Part shown: positions 15,992 to 23,977 of the stretch, one piece after another
Layout of the letters: the number at the start of each line of letters is the position of its first letter
Numbering within the stretch: the stretch's first letter is position 1
NCBI RefSeq assembly: GCF_964218355.1
Contig: NZ_CAXPMC010000003.1
Span: 62,001-126,000, forward strand
Direction of reading: 5' to 3'
Length of the DNA stretch: 64,000 bases
Origin: Ferrovibrio sp964218355
GTDB lineage: Bacteria; Pseudomonadota; Alphaproteobacteria; Ferrovibrionales; Ferrovibrionaceae
Notes under the pieces: model-generated
What the model saw: only the letters and a program-made list of their open reading frames with translations
What the model was told of the DNA's origin: nothing
Database searches by the model: none
Translations under genes and position numbers: made by a program

Positions 15992-16822
15992 ATGAGCAGC
16001 CTGACCGCCGATTCTGCCGCCAGCGCGGCCCTGCCGGCCCCGGATTTCGGCATCCTGATGCGCCAGTGGCGCCGCCGCCGGGGCCTCAGCCAGCTGCATC
16101 TGGCCGAGACCGGCGGCGTATCGCAGCGCCATGTCAGCTTTCTCGAATCCGGCCGTGCCCGCCCGAGCCGCCAGATGGTGCTGCATCTGGGCGAGCTGCT
16201 CGACCTGCCGCTGCGCGAACGCAACCGCCTGCTGACGGCCGCCGGCTTTGCCGCCGCCTATCGCGAAAGCCGGCTCGATGCGCCGCAACTGGCCGAGGCC
16301 CGCATGGCGCTCGACCTGCTGCTGCGCCAGCAGGAGCCGTTTCCGGCCATCGTGGTCGACGGCACCTGGACGATGCAACTGGGCAACCGGGCGGCGCAGC
16401 GCATGATCGGCTTCCTGCTTGGTCCCGGCGCAGCCGGCGACAGCCCCGCCAACCTGATCCGGCTGCCGCTGCATCCGAAACTGGCGCGACCTTACATCGT
16501 CAACTGGGAAGAGGTGGCGGCGGCGATGCTGCACCAGCTGCAGCGCGAAGCACTCGACAACCCGGCCGCTGCCGCCCTGCTGGCCGAGGTGCGGCGCTAT
16601 CCCGATGTCGAGACTTTGTGGCGCGGGCTGGACTGGGATGCGGCGCCGCGCTCGGTGCTGACCTTCCGGGTCGAAAAGGATGGGCTGGCGCTCAGTCTGG
16701 TGACGCTGATCGCCACCTTCGGGACACCGCAGGATGTCACCCTGCAGGATCTGCGCATCGAAAGCTTCCTGCCTGCCGATGCCGCCACCGAGCGGATTTT
16801 CCGTCAGCTGGCTGAGGGATAG
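15992..16822 (+). CDS. XRE-family regulator with MmyB-like ligand-binding domain
   Basis: The 276-residue protein has an N-terminal XRE helix-turn-helix (ILMRQWRRRRGLSQLHLAETGGVSQRHVSFLESGRARPS, residues about 19-57, given in family style) and a C-terminal MmyB-type PAS-like domain of about 170 residues (PFPAIVVDGTWTMQLGNRAA). Such regulators usually control a neighbouring gene in response to a small ligand, proposed for some to be a fatty acid. The start at 15992 has AGGGAGA at good spacing; an alternative ATG at 15923 overlaps the upstream gene and would add 23 residues. Confidence 0.88.
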   Translation: MSSLTADSAASAALPAPDFGILMRQWRRRRGLSQLHLAETGGVSQRHVSFLESGRARPSRQMVLHLGELLDLPLRERNRLLTAAGFAAAYRESRLDAPQLAEARMALDLLLRQQEPFPAIVVDGTWTMQLGNRAAQRMIGFLLGPGAAGDSPANLIRLPLHPKLARPYIVNWEEVAAAMLHQLQREALDNPAAAALLAEVRRYPDVETLWRGLDWDAAPRSVLTFRVEKDGLALSLVTLIATFGTPQDVTLQDLRIESFLPADAATERIFRQLAEG

Positions 16823-16916
16823 CGCTGTCCCGGACATTGATTCGGATCAACGACTTCGCCCTGAAAACGGCGCAATCTTCCAATATGGACAGAGGATGCA
16901 CTCAGGAGGCGAAGCG

Positions 16917-17627
16917 ATGAAAGTTGCCGACATCATGACGCCGCGGGTCGAGACCATACCGGCCGACGCCACGGTGGGACAGGCGATCCGCCTGATGCTG
17001 CAGAAGCATGTCAGCGGCCTGCCGGTGGTCGACGCCGCCGGCAAGCTGGTTGGCATGATCACCGAGGGCGACTTCCTGCGCCGGGGCGAGCTCGGCACCG
17101 CACCCCAGGCGCACTGGCTGCAGGCTTTCCTGGCACCTGCCGAGGCGGCGGATGCCTATACCCGCAGCCATGCCCGCAAGGTCGGCGAGGTGATGACCGC
17201 CGATGTGATCAGCGTCGATCCAGACGAGCCTCTCGAAGCCATCGTGAAGCTGATGGAGAAACATCGCGTCAAGCGCCTGCCGGTGCTGCGCGATGGCAGG
17301 CCCGTCGGCGTGGTCAGCCGTGCCGATCTGCTGCGTGCGTTTGCCGGCGTGATCGCCGAGACGAAGCCGGCCACCAGCAGCGATGCGGCAATTCGCGCCC
17401 ATGTCCTTGCCGAGATGCAAAAGCAACCCTGGGCGCCGACAGCTTCGGTCAACGTGATTGTGCGCGACGGTGTGGTACACCTCTGGGGCAGCATATTCCA
17501 GGACAGCCAGCGCGCGGCCCTGCATGTCCTGGCCGAGAACGCACCCGGTGCCAGGGGCGTGCGCGATCACCTGCTCTGGCTGGACCCGATGTCGGGCATG
17601 TATATCGAAAGCCCCGACAAGGGCTGA
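16917..17627 (+). CDS. CBS-domain pair with C-terminal BON domain
   Basis: The 236-residue protein opens MKVADIMTPRVETIPADATV and has two CBS motifs: residues about 1-60 (KHVSGLPVVDAAGKLVGMIT) and 95-150 (KHRVKRLPVLRDGRPVGVVS). A BON domain follows (VNVIVRDGVVHLWGSIF near 183-200). CBS pairs bind adenine nucleotides, and BON is a small putative membrane- or lipid-interacting fold. The CBS-BON combination is common in alphaproteobacteria without a defined role. The start has AGGAGG 7 bases upstream. There is no signal peptide, so it is probably cytoplasmic. Confidence 0.9.
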   Translation: MKVADIMTPRVETIPADATVGQAIRLMLQKHVSGLPVVDAAGKLVGMITEGDFLRRGELGTAPQAHWLQAFLAPAEAADAYTRSHARKVGEVMTADVISVDPDEPLEAIVKLMEKHRVKRLPVLRDGRPVGVVSRADLLRAFAGVIAETKPATSSDAAIRAHVLAEMQKQPWAPTASVNVIVRDGVVHLWGSIFQDSQRAALHVLAENAPGARGVRDHLLWLDPMSGMYIESPDKG

Positions 17628-17631
17628 AACG

Positions 17632-18306
17632 TCAGCCGAGCTTTGCCGCGGCCGCCTTGGTCGCCATCAGGCGCTTTTCCAGCATCGGCGCCATGGCCGG
17701 CCGCAACAGATCCAGGACCTGCTGCCCTGCCCCGGTCGGAGAACCCGCCGCGAAGGGCGGTGCCGGATCGTATTCGATGCCGAGCTGGATCGCCCTGGCC
17801 GTATCCTCGCCAGCCATCGTTGCCACCAGCGCCAGGGCGAAGTCGATTCCCGCCGTCACGCCGCCGCCGGTAACGCGGTTGCGGTCGATCACCCAGCGCT
17901 CGTGTACCGGGATGGCGCCGAGCAGGGCCAGCTGATCATGGGAAGCCCAGTGGGTGGTGGCGCGGTATCCCTTCAGCAGCCCGGCGGCGCCCAGCACCAG
18001 TGCGCCGGTGCAAACCGACGTAACCCATTGCGCGCCGGCGGCCTGCCGGCGCAGGAAATCCAGCGTCTCGTCATCCTCCATCAGGGCGATCTGGCCCGGC
18101 CCGCCGGGTACGCAGATCACGTCGCATTGCGGGCAGTCGGCAAAGCCGGTGCTTGGCAGCATCCGCAGACCGCGGTCGCAGCGCACCGGGTCGAGATTTT
18201 TCCAGACCAGGTGCACCTGTGCGCCGGGCACGCGGGCAAACACCTCGAACGGCCCGGTCAGGTCGAGCTGGGTCAGGTCGGGGAACAGCAGCAGGCCGAT
18301 CTGCAT
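17632..18306 (-). CDS. DJ-1/PfpI family protein, isonitrile hydratase-like
   Basis: The 224-residue protein has the class I glutamine amidotransferase-like fold. MQIGLLLFPDLTQLDLTGPFEVF begins the family pattern, and the nucleophile elbow is VTSVCTGALVLGAAGLLKG with Cys near residue 103. THWASHDQL follows. This arrangement is closest to isonitrile (isocyanide) hydratase InhA and to the sensor half of some AraC regulators, but no DNA-binding domain is present. The start at 18306 was chosen because the 33 extra upstream residues are unconserved. The physiological substrate is not known. Confidence 0.85.
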   Translation of the reverse strand: MQIGLLLFPDLTQLDLTGPFEVFARVPGAQVHLVWKNLDPVRCDRGLRMLPSTGFADCPQCDVICVPGGPGQIALMEDDETLDFLRRQAAGAQWVTSVCTGALVLGAAGLLKGYRATTHWASHDQLALLGAIPVHERWVIDRNRVTGGGVTAGIDFALALVATMAGEDTARAIQLGIEYDPAPPFAAGSPTGAGQQVLDLLRPAMAPMLEKRLMATKAAAAKLG

Positions 18307-18337
18307 GACGGGACTCCTCCGGGCTTGCCGGCGCAGT

Positions 18338-19432
18338 CTAGCCGCAGTCCGCACCCACCGCATCCGCAACATGGGCAAAGCCGTCGCGTTCCAGCAGCAG
18401 GGCAAGGCCGGTGAGGATGCGGCGCACCACCAGCGGACCCTCGTAGACCAGCGCAGTCAGCATCTGCACCAGCGAGCAGCCCATGCGGATTTTCGCATAG
18501 GCATCTGCCGCGCTGCCGATGCCGCCAGCACCGACAATGGCATAGCGCTGCCGGTTCATGCGCCGGTAGGTTTCGCGAATGCAGGTCTCAGCGAGCGCCG
18601 CGGCCGGCGGTCCCGCAACGGCGCCGGGCCGGTCGCGCCAGACCGCTGGTGGCGTTGTCAGGCCTTCGGGCTTCACCGGCGGCAGGTTGAACATGAAGCC
18701 GGACACGAAATCATGCGGCTCGGCGGCTTCCAGCAGGCGCTCGATGGTGGCGATGCCGCCCAGCGGCGAGACCTTGAGGAAAACTGGACAGGGCAGGGCG
18801 AGATCGGCCAGAGCAGAGAGGCAGGTCCGCAGGTTGCCGGCCTCGGCGAAGAAGTCGCGGCCATCCTCGGTATTCGGGCAGCTCAGGTTCAGCATCAGGT
18901 AATCGGCGCAGGGCGCCATCAACCGCACACCCTCAGTATACTCGGCAATGATCTGTTCAGCCGTTTCCGGCGGCGTGCCGCGCCCGCGGTTGGTTTTCAC
19001 GATATTGATACCCAGTGGCACCGGCAGGCGGGTCTGCTGCAGGCGGGCGGCGATGGCCGGAATGCCGTCATTGGGCAGGCCGTAATGCACTAGGATGGCG
19101 CGGTCGTCCGGCAGGCGGAACAGCCTCGGCTGCGGGTTGCCGCGCGAGGGATCGACCGAAACCGAACCGATCTCGATGGCGCCGAAACCGAGTGCAGAGA
19201 GGACGGCGATGCCGGTGCCGCTCTTGTCGAAGCCGGCCGCGAGGCCGAGCGGGTTGGGGAAATGCAGGCCGGCGACATCCATGGCAAGGCGTGGATCGTC
19301 AACGCCGACGAGGTGACGCAGCGGCCCGGCCAGCGGGGCCAGCGCCGCGGCGGTCGCAAGGGCCAGCCGGTGCGCCCGTTCGGCTTCCAGCCAGAACAGC
19401 AGCGGACGGGCAATGCCGGTGTAAAGCCCCAT
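18338..19432 (-). CDS. pyrD: Dihydroorotate dehydrogenase (quinone), class 2
   Basis: The 364-residue protein oxidises dihydroorotate to orotate in pyrimidine synthesis and passes electrons to quinone. The N-terminal amphipathic extension that marks membrane-bound class 2 enzymes is present (residues 1-40). FMN and substrate motifs are NPLGLAAGFDKSGTGI, GFGAIEIGSVS, LNLSCPNTEDGRD and GAGGIGSAADAYAKIRMG, with SLVQMLTALVYEGP near the end. Upstream on the plus strand lies an acyl-CoA dehydrogenase, so pyrD has its own promoter in 19433-19600. Confidence 0.95.
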   Translation of the reverse strand: MGLYTGIARPLLFWLEAERAHRLALATAAALAPLAGPLRHLVGVDDPRLAMDVAGLHFPNPLGLAAGFDKSGTGIAVLSALGFGAIEIGSVSVDPSRGNPQPRLFRLPDDRAILVHYGLPNDGIPAIAARLQQTRLPVPLGINIVKTNRGRGTPPETAEQIIAEYTEGVRLMAPCADYLMLNLSCPNTEDGRDFFAEAGNLRTCLSALADLALPCPVFLKVSPLGGIATIERLLEAAEPHDFVSGFMFNLPPVKPEGLTTPPAVWRDRPGAVAGPPAAALAETCIRETYRRMNRQRYAIVGAGGIGSAADAYAKIRMGCSLVQMLTALVYEGPLVVRRILTGLALLLERDGFAHVADAVGADCG

Positions 19433-19600
19433 ATGGTGTGTCCTTCCCCTGCGGCAGAGTATAGACGGGCCGGGCCTGCGCGTCAGCCGCCTGCCGTTGC
19501 GGCAGTGCTGCCGGTTTGGCGCCGGCGCCGTCCCGTGCTAGTCTTGCCATACAAAATCCGGCAATCCGGCAGCCGCCGGCAGATATGGTCTAGGGACATC

Positions 19601-20809
19601 ATGGATCTGAATTTCACCAAGGAAGAACTCGCGTTCCGCGACGAGGTGCGCAACTTCATCGACGAACATTTCGATGCCGAGATGCGCGCCGCCATGAAGC
19701 GCACCCGCACCGGCTACATTGCCAAGCATCTGCATATCCGCTGGCAGAAGGCGCTGAATGGCAAGGGCTGGCTGGCACCGAACTGGCCAAAGGAATATGG
19801 CGGGCCGGGCTGGACCGCCGCGCAGCGCTACATTTACGATCAGGAGATGATGTCGGCCGGCGCGCCCATCGTCGTGCCTTTCGGTCCGCGCATGCTGGCG
19901 CCGGTGATCATGAAATTCGGCACCCCCGAGCAGAAGCAGAAATACCTGCCCGACATTCTCGCCAGCAACACCTGGTGGTGTCAGGGCTATTCCGAGCCGG
20001 GTTCGGGCTCCGACCTCGCCTCGCTGCAGATGAAATGCGAGGACAAGGGCGACCATTACCTCTGCAATGGCAGCAAGATCTGGACCTCCGAGGCGCAGCA
20101 TGCCGACATGATCTTCTGCCTGGTGCGCACGGCACAGGGCAAAAAGCCGCAGGAAGGCATTTCCTTCATCCTGATCGACATGAAGACTCCGGGCGTAACC
20201 GTGGCGCCGATCGTCACCATCGACGAGCCGGGTGCGCATATGCAGGAAGTCAATCAGGTTTTCTTCGACGATGTGAAGGTGCCGAAGGAGAATCTGGTTG
20301 GCGAATGGAACCAGGGCTGGACCTGCGCCAAATACCTGCTGGAATTCGAGCGCGGCAATGCCTATTCGGGCAGCCTGAAGCGCGGCCTGCAGCGCATCCG
20401 CCGCACCGCCGAGGCCGAGATGGCCGGTGGTGGCCAGCCGCTGATCGCCGATCCGGCCTATGCGGCACGGCTGGCGCAGATCGAGATCGAGGTGATGGCA
20501 CTGGAGATGACCGAACTGCGCATCCTCGGCCAGCTGTCCAGCGGCCAGAATGTCGGTGCCGCCTCGTCGATCCTGAAGACCCGCGGAACCGAGCTGCAGC
20601 AGGCGGTCACCGAGCTGGGCGCCGAGACGGTCGGCTATTACATGCTGCCCTTCACCCCGCTGGTGGAGGGTGGCAACGAACCGACCATCGGCCCCGATTA
20701 TGCCGACGGCGTAGCCCAGCGCTATCTGAACATGCGCAAGGTCTCGATCTATGCCGGCTCCAACGAGATCCAGCGCAACATCATGTCGAAGCTGATCCTC
20801 GGCCTGTAA
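19601..20809 (+). CDS. Acyl-CoA dehydrogenase
   Basis: The 402-residue flavoprotein has the canonical layout. MDLNFTKEELAFRDEVRNFI starts the N-terminal helices, CQGYSEPGSGSDLASLQMKCE and HYLCNGSKIWTSEAQHADM mark the FAD and substrate-binding middle domain, and the C-terminus ends in YAGSNEIQRNIMSKLILGL. It belongs to the larger acyl-CoA dehydrogenase group often seen with CoA transferases in lipid or steroid side-chain catabolism. The chain-length preference cannot be told. Its stop is 25 bases from the convergent DUF4442 gene. Confidence 0.93.
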   Translation: MDLNFTKEELAFRDEVRNFIDEHFDAEMRAAMKRTRTGYIAKHLHIRWQKALNGKGWLAPNWPKEYGGPGWTAAQRYIYDQEMMSAGAPIVVPFGPRMLAPVIMKFGTPEQKQKYLPDILASNTWWCQGYSEPGSGSDLASLQMKCEDKGDHYLCNGSKIWTSEAQHADMIFCLVRTAQGKKPQEGISFILIDMKTPGVTVAPIVTIDEPGAHMQEVNQVFFDDVKVPKENLVGEWNQGWTCAKYLLEFERGNAYSGSLKRGLQRIRRTAEAEMAGGGQPLIADPAYAARLAQIEIEVMALEMTELRILGQLSSGQNVGAASSILKTRGTELQQAVTELGAETVGYYMLPFTPLVEGGNEPTIGPDYADGVAQRYLNMRKVSIYAGSNEIQRNIMSKLILGL

Positions 20810-20826
20810 TTATGGCGGATATGCCA

Positions 20827-20845
20827 GCCCGGCATCAGGCCGGGC
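20827..20845. terminator. Short convergent hairpin after the acyl-CoA dehydrogenase
   Basis: GCCCGGC (20827-20833) and GCCGGGC (20839-20845) can form a 7-base-pair stem with a 5-base loop, at the junction of two convergent genes. No T-run follows, so termination is only possible. Confidence 0.3.
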
Positions 20846-21314
20846 CGGTCTTCCAGCGCGGACGACCCACCATCACCAGCTCGCCATCGGCATCGCGCAG
20901 TTCGATGCGGCCCTCGCGGTCTGCCGGCATCGACCAGTCGACCGGATCCACCTCGCAATAGGCGGTGATCGGGCCACGTGCCTTTTTCAGATACTGGCTG
21001 TCGAAGCCGGTGACGATCCAGCGCGTGCCTTTCGGCGGCTGGCGGCTCATCAGCGCGAGATTGCCCGTCATCTCGGCAAGGTTGGTCAGCGCCACGGCAT
21101 GCAGCGAACGCAGATGATTGCGCAGGCGGCGGCGATCCGCCATGCGGATTTCGGCCACACCCGGCGCCAGCGTCAGCACCTCGGCGCCGATGCTGCCGGC
21201 ATAAGGCACGACGAAACCGATCAGCCGGCTGAACAGGCTGCGACCGAAAGGCAGGCGGCGCAGGCTGTCCCAGCGGCGCAGGGTCGGGTTGATATCCATG
21301 GCGGTGGCGGTCAT
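20835..21314 (-). CDS. DUF4442 hotdog-fold protein
   Basis: The 159-residue protein resembles DUF4442, a hotdog fold related to PaaI thioesterases. The helix and active-site region MADRRRLRNHLRSLHAVALTN, followed by LAEMTGNLALMSRQPPKGTRW, is typical. A thioesterase role on a CoA thioester is possible but not shown for this family. AAGAAGG precedes the ATG at 21314; a second ATG at 21299 is also possible. It is immediately downstream of a TetR gene on the same strand (23 bases), so it may be under its control. Confidence 0.83.
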   Translation of the reverse strand: MTATAMDINPTLRRWDSLRRLPFGRSLFSRLIGFVVPYAGSIGAEVLTLAPGVAEIRMADRRRLRNHLRSLHAVALTNLAEMTGNLALMSRQPPKGTRWIVTGFDSQYLKKARGPITAYCEVDPVDWSMPADREGRIELRDADGELVMVGRPRWKTGPA

Positions 21315-21337
21315 TGCGAAGGCCCTTCTTCGGAAAA

Positions 21338-22000
21338 TCAGGCGTGCGACTGGCCGGCAGTTCCGGCAAGTGCCGCCCAGATCAGATCGCTGAGCTTGCG
21401 GGCGGCGGCCTCCGGCTTCTGGCTGGTGCGGCCATCGAGCCACAGCCGCAGCCAGGCCTGCACCGGACCGACCACCAGGCTGAGCAGCAGCTCCGGCGGC
21501 AGGGCGCGGATCGATCCCGCGGCCATGGCCGGCTTCAGCCGCGCCAGCAACGGCCGCAGGAAATCGGCGGTACCGCGCTGCAGATCGCTTTCCGTTGCGA
21601 TGACATCCGGATCGCGGCGGTATTCGGCGAGAAACCGGGCGGCCGCCGGATTGGCCACGGCCCAGGCGATATGGGTCGCCACGAATCCGTCCAGCAGGCT
21701 GCGGGCATCGTCGCGACGGGTCAGTTCGGCGGCCAGCACTGCCCGGTAGCGCTCCAGCAGATCGGCATAGAGGGCGGCCATCAGGCCTTCGCGGCTGCGG
21801 AAATGGTGATACAGGCTGCCGATCGATATCCGCGCGGCGTCGCGCACCTGCTCGATGGTGGTGGCCGATGGGCCCTGGCGGTCGAACAGCTCCAGCGCTA
21901 CCGCGAGTGCCCGGTTGCGGCTGTCGCGCCGGTCGCTGCCGGCTGGGGCGGGCGGTGTTCGGGGGGGCGCGGCCAGGCGTCTGGAATCCGTCATGGCCAC
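21338..22000 (-). CDS. TetR/AcrR family transcriptional regulator
   Basis: The 220-residue protein has a TetR N-terminal DNA-binding domain (NRALAVALELFDRQGPSATTIEQVRDAARISIGSLYHHF, residues about 28-66, given in family style) and a C-terminal ligand domain with no recognisable specificity. An ATG two codons downstream (21994) is also possible. It is followed by the DUF4442 gene. The gap upstream holds overlapping TAGAAT inverted repeats, a likely self-operator. Confidence 0.9.
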   Translation of the reverse strand: MAMTDSRRLAAPPRTPPAPAGSDRRDSRNRALAVALELFDRQGPSATTIEQVRDAARISIGSLYHHFRSREGLMAALYADLLERYRAVLAAELTRRDDARSLLDGFVATHIAWAVANPAAARFLAEYRRDPDVIATESDLQRGTADFLRPLLARLKPAMAAGSIRALPPELLLSLVVGPVQAWLRLWLDGRTSQKPEAAARKLSDLIWAALAGTAGQSHA

Positions 22001-22014
22001 GGTTATATCGCGAT

Positions 22015-22043
22015 TAGAATAAAATTCTAGAAGAAAATTCTAG
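22015..22043. promoter_or_regulatory. Overlapping inverted repeats, candidate TetR operator
   Basis: TAGAAT (22015-22020) and ATTCTA (22024-22029) are a perfect inverted repeat around AAA. CTAGAA (22027-22032) and TTCTAG (22038-22043) form a second one around five bases, sharing the central half-site. The cluster lies 15-43 bases before the TetR start and overlaps the last codon of the upstream LysR gene. Confidence 0.55.
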
Positions 22044-22915
22044 TGCGGGCCCTCCCCGGGGAAGCACCCGGTAAAGGCGCGCATCGCCGCGCTCTCCGGC
22101 ACGTCGCGCCGGCGCACGAAGAGGGTTTCGACCCGGCCCTGGGCCGGCGGGATCGGGTGCAGGCGCAGGGCAGCATGCAGGGTGCTTTTCTCGACCGCGG
22201 CGCGAGGCAGCAGGGTGACGCCGACATTGGCGCTGACACAGCCAAGCATGCCCTCGAGGGTGCCGAATTCGAGGCGCCGGAACGGCATCCAGCCTTCGCC
22301 CGACAGATATTGCTCGAGCCGCTGCCGGTAGGAGCAGCCGGTGCGGAACACCACAGCGGTTGGCGCGGGATTGGCCTGGCGATAGGCGGCGAGATCGGGC
22401 CAATCCTGCGCCATGACAAGGACAAGCTCCTCCTCCACCAGCGGCAGGGTGGCAAGGTCCGGGTGTTCGACCGGCGCGGCGACGAAGGCACCGTCGAGGC
22501 TGCGGTCCAGCACCTGGTCGAGCAGGGCGGCGGTGGTGCCGGTGCTGATATCCAGCGTCACATCAGGATGGCGCGCATGATACCGGGCCAGCAGGGCGGG
22601 CAGGCGCACGGCGGCCGTGGTTTCCATGGTGCCGATTGCCAGCATGCCACCAATCCCGCCGTCTTCCTGCGCCGCCTGTCGAGCTTCGGCGGCCAGTGCC
22701 AGAATCTGGCCGGCATAGGGCAGCAGCCGCCGGCCGGCCGCCGTCATGCGCATGCCGCGGCTGTGACGGGTGAACAGCGCGACACCCAGGCGTTCCTCCA
22801 GCAGCCGGATGCGGGTGGTGACATTGGACTGGACGGTGTTCAGTTCGCCGGCGGCACGGCTGATGCTGCCGCAGCGGGCCACGGCGGCGAAGCAGGTCAG
22901 GTCCGATAGCTCCAT
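22040..22915 (-). CDS. LysR-family transcriptional regulator
   Basis: The 291-residue protein has an N-terminal winged helix (MELSDLTCFAAVARCGSISRA, then AAGELNTVQSNVTTRIRLLEERLG) and a LysR substrate-binding domain starting near residue 88 (GGMLAIGTMETTAAVRLPAL). It belongs to the group that resembles sulfonate- or organic-acid-responsive regulators, but the inducer is unknown. It is divergent from the tandem nitronate monooxygenase genes, the usual LysR target arrangement. An ATC-N9-GAT motif lies 3 bases before its start. Confidence 0.92.
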   Translation of the reverse strand: MELSDLTCFAAVARCGSISRAAGELNTVQSNVTTRIRLLEERLGVALFTRHSRGMRMTAAGRRLLPYAGQILALAAEARQAAQEDGGIGGMLAIGTMETTAAVRLPALLARYHARHPDVTLDISTGTTAALLDQVLDRSLDGAFVAAPVEHPDLATLPLVEEELVLVMAQDWPDLAAYRQANPAPTAVVFRTGCSYRQRLEQYLSGEGWMPFRRLEFGTLEGMLGCVSANVGVTLLPRAAVEKSTLHAALRLHPIPPAQGRVETLFVRRRDVPESAAMRAFTGCFPGEGPH

Positions 22916-22918
22916 GAT

Positions 22919-22933
22919 ATCTCAATTTAAGAT
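22919..22933. promoter_or_regulatory. LysR-type ATC-N9-GAT box between divergent genes
   Basis: ATC (22919-22921) and GAT (22931-22933) enclose nine bases and extend to ATCT/AGAT, a 4-base dyad with the T-N11-A core of LysR boxes. GATATC occurs at 22916 and again at 22963, so the 96-base gap may hold both a recognition and an activation site. Confidence 0.5.
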
Positions 22934-23011
22934 GGGTAATATCATTTCTTTTCGTTATTCAAGATATCATGGGGCCACTAAACTGCCACGGCAATTATTC
23001 GCGAGAGCCCG

Positions 23012-23977
23012 ATGACCCTGACCACGGCCCTGACCCGCCGGCTCGGCATTCGTCACCCCATCATCTCGGCGCCGATGCATGTCGTCGGAGGCGGGGCCCT
23101 GGCCGCCGCCGTGAGCGCGGCCGGCGGGTTGGGGCTGATCGGCGGCGGCTACGGCGATTCCAGCTGGCTGGACAGCCAGTTCGATATTGCCGCCGGACAG
23201 CGGGTCGGCGTCGGCTTCATCACCTGGTCGCTCCGGAAATCACCCCCGCTGCTCACCGGCGTTCTCAGGCGGAAACCCGCCGCCGTGATGCTGTCGTTCG
23301 GTGATCCCCGCCCCTTTGTCGATGAAATCCGTGCGGCCGGCGCGCTGCTGATATGCCAATGCCAGAACATCGACCATGTCTGGGATGCGATCGATGTCAG
23401 AGCCGATGTCATCGTCGCCCAGAATGCGGAAGCCGGCGGGCATGGTGCGCTTCGGGGCGCATTGTCCTTCGTTCCGGAGGCGGCGGATTTGATCGCCAGC
23501 CATGCGCCGCAAGCGATCCTGGTGGCTGCCGGCGGAATCGCTGATGGCAGGGGTCTGGCCGCCGCACTGACACTCGGTGCCGAGGGCGTGCTGGTCGGGA
23601 CCCGCTTCTGGGCGTCTTCGGAAGCGCTGGTGCACCGGCGCCATCACGAGGCGATCCTTGAAGCAACCGGCGACGAGACGATCCGGACAACGGTCGTCGA
23701 TATTGCGCGGCAGATCCCATGGCCGCGCGGTTTCACGGCGCGGGTCCGGCGCAATGCTTTCACGCAGCGCTGGCATGGCCGTGAGGCCCTGCTGGAGCAG
23801 AATGTGGCGGTCGAGGGGCCACGCTACAGGCGGGCTTTCGCAGAAGGCGATCCGGACAATACCGGTGTCTGGTTCGGGGAGGCCGCAGGCATCATCGGCA
23901 CGATCTCGCCCGCCGCCGCGATTGTTGAAACAATGGTGCAGCAGGCCGATGCCATCTTCAGGAGGATCGCTTCATGA
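23012..23977 (+). CDS. Nitronate monooxygenase family protein (first of a pair)
   Basis: The 321-residue FMN enzyme has the 2-nitropropane dioxygenase/FabK-type TIM barrel: LGIRHPIISAPMHVVGGGAL at the N-terminus, AGGLGLIGGGYGD, and the flavin and catalytic part VAQNAEAGGHGALRG. VAAGGIADGRGLAAALTLGAEGVLVGTRF near residues 170-200 binds phosphate. Family members oxidise nitronates with oxygen; others are enoyl reductases. It is divergent from a LysR gene and overlaps the second paralogue by 4 bases (ATGA). Confidence 0.87.
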   Translation: MTLTTALTRRLGIRHPIISAPMHVVGGGALAAAVSAAGGLGLIGGGYGDSSWLDSQFDIAAGQRVGVGFITWSLRKSPPLLTGVLRRKPAAVMLSFGDPRPFVDEIRAAGALLICQCQNIDHVWDAIDVRADVIVAQNAEAGGHGALRGALSFVPEAADLIASHAPQAILVAAGGIADGRGLAAALTLGAEGVLVGTRFWASSEALVHRRHHEAILEATGDETIRTTVVDIARQIPWPRGFTARVRRNAFTQRWHGREALLEQNVAVEGPRYRRAFAEGDPDNTGVWFGEAAGIIGTISPAAAIVETMVQQADAIFRRIAS

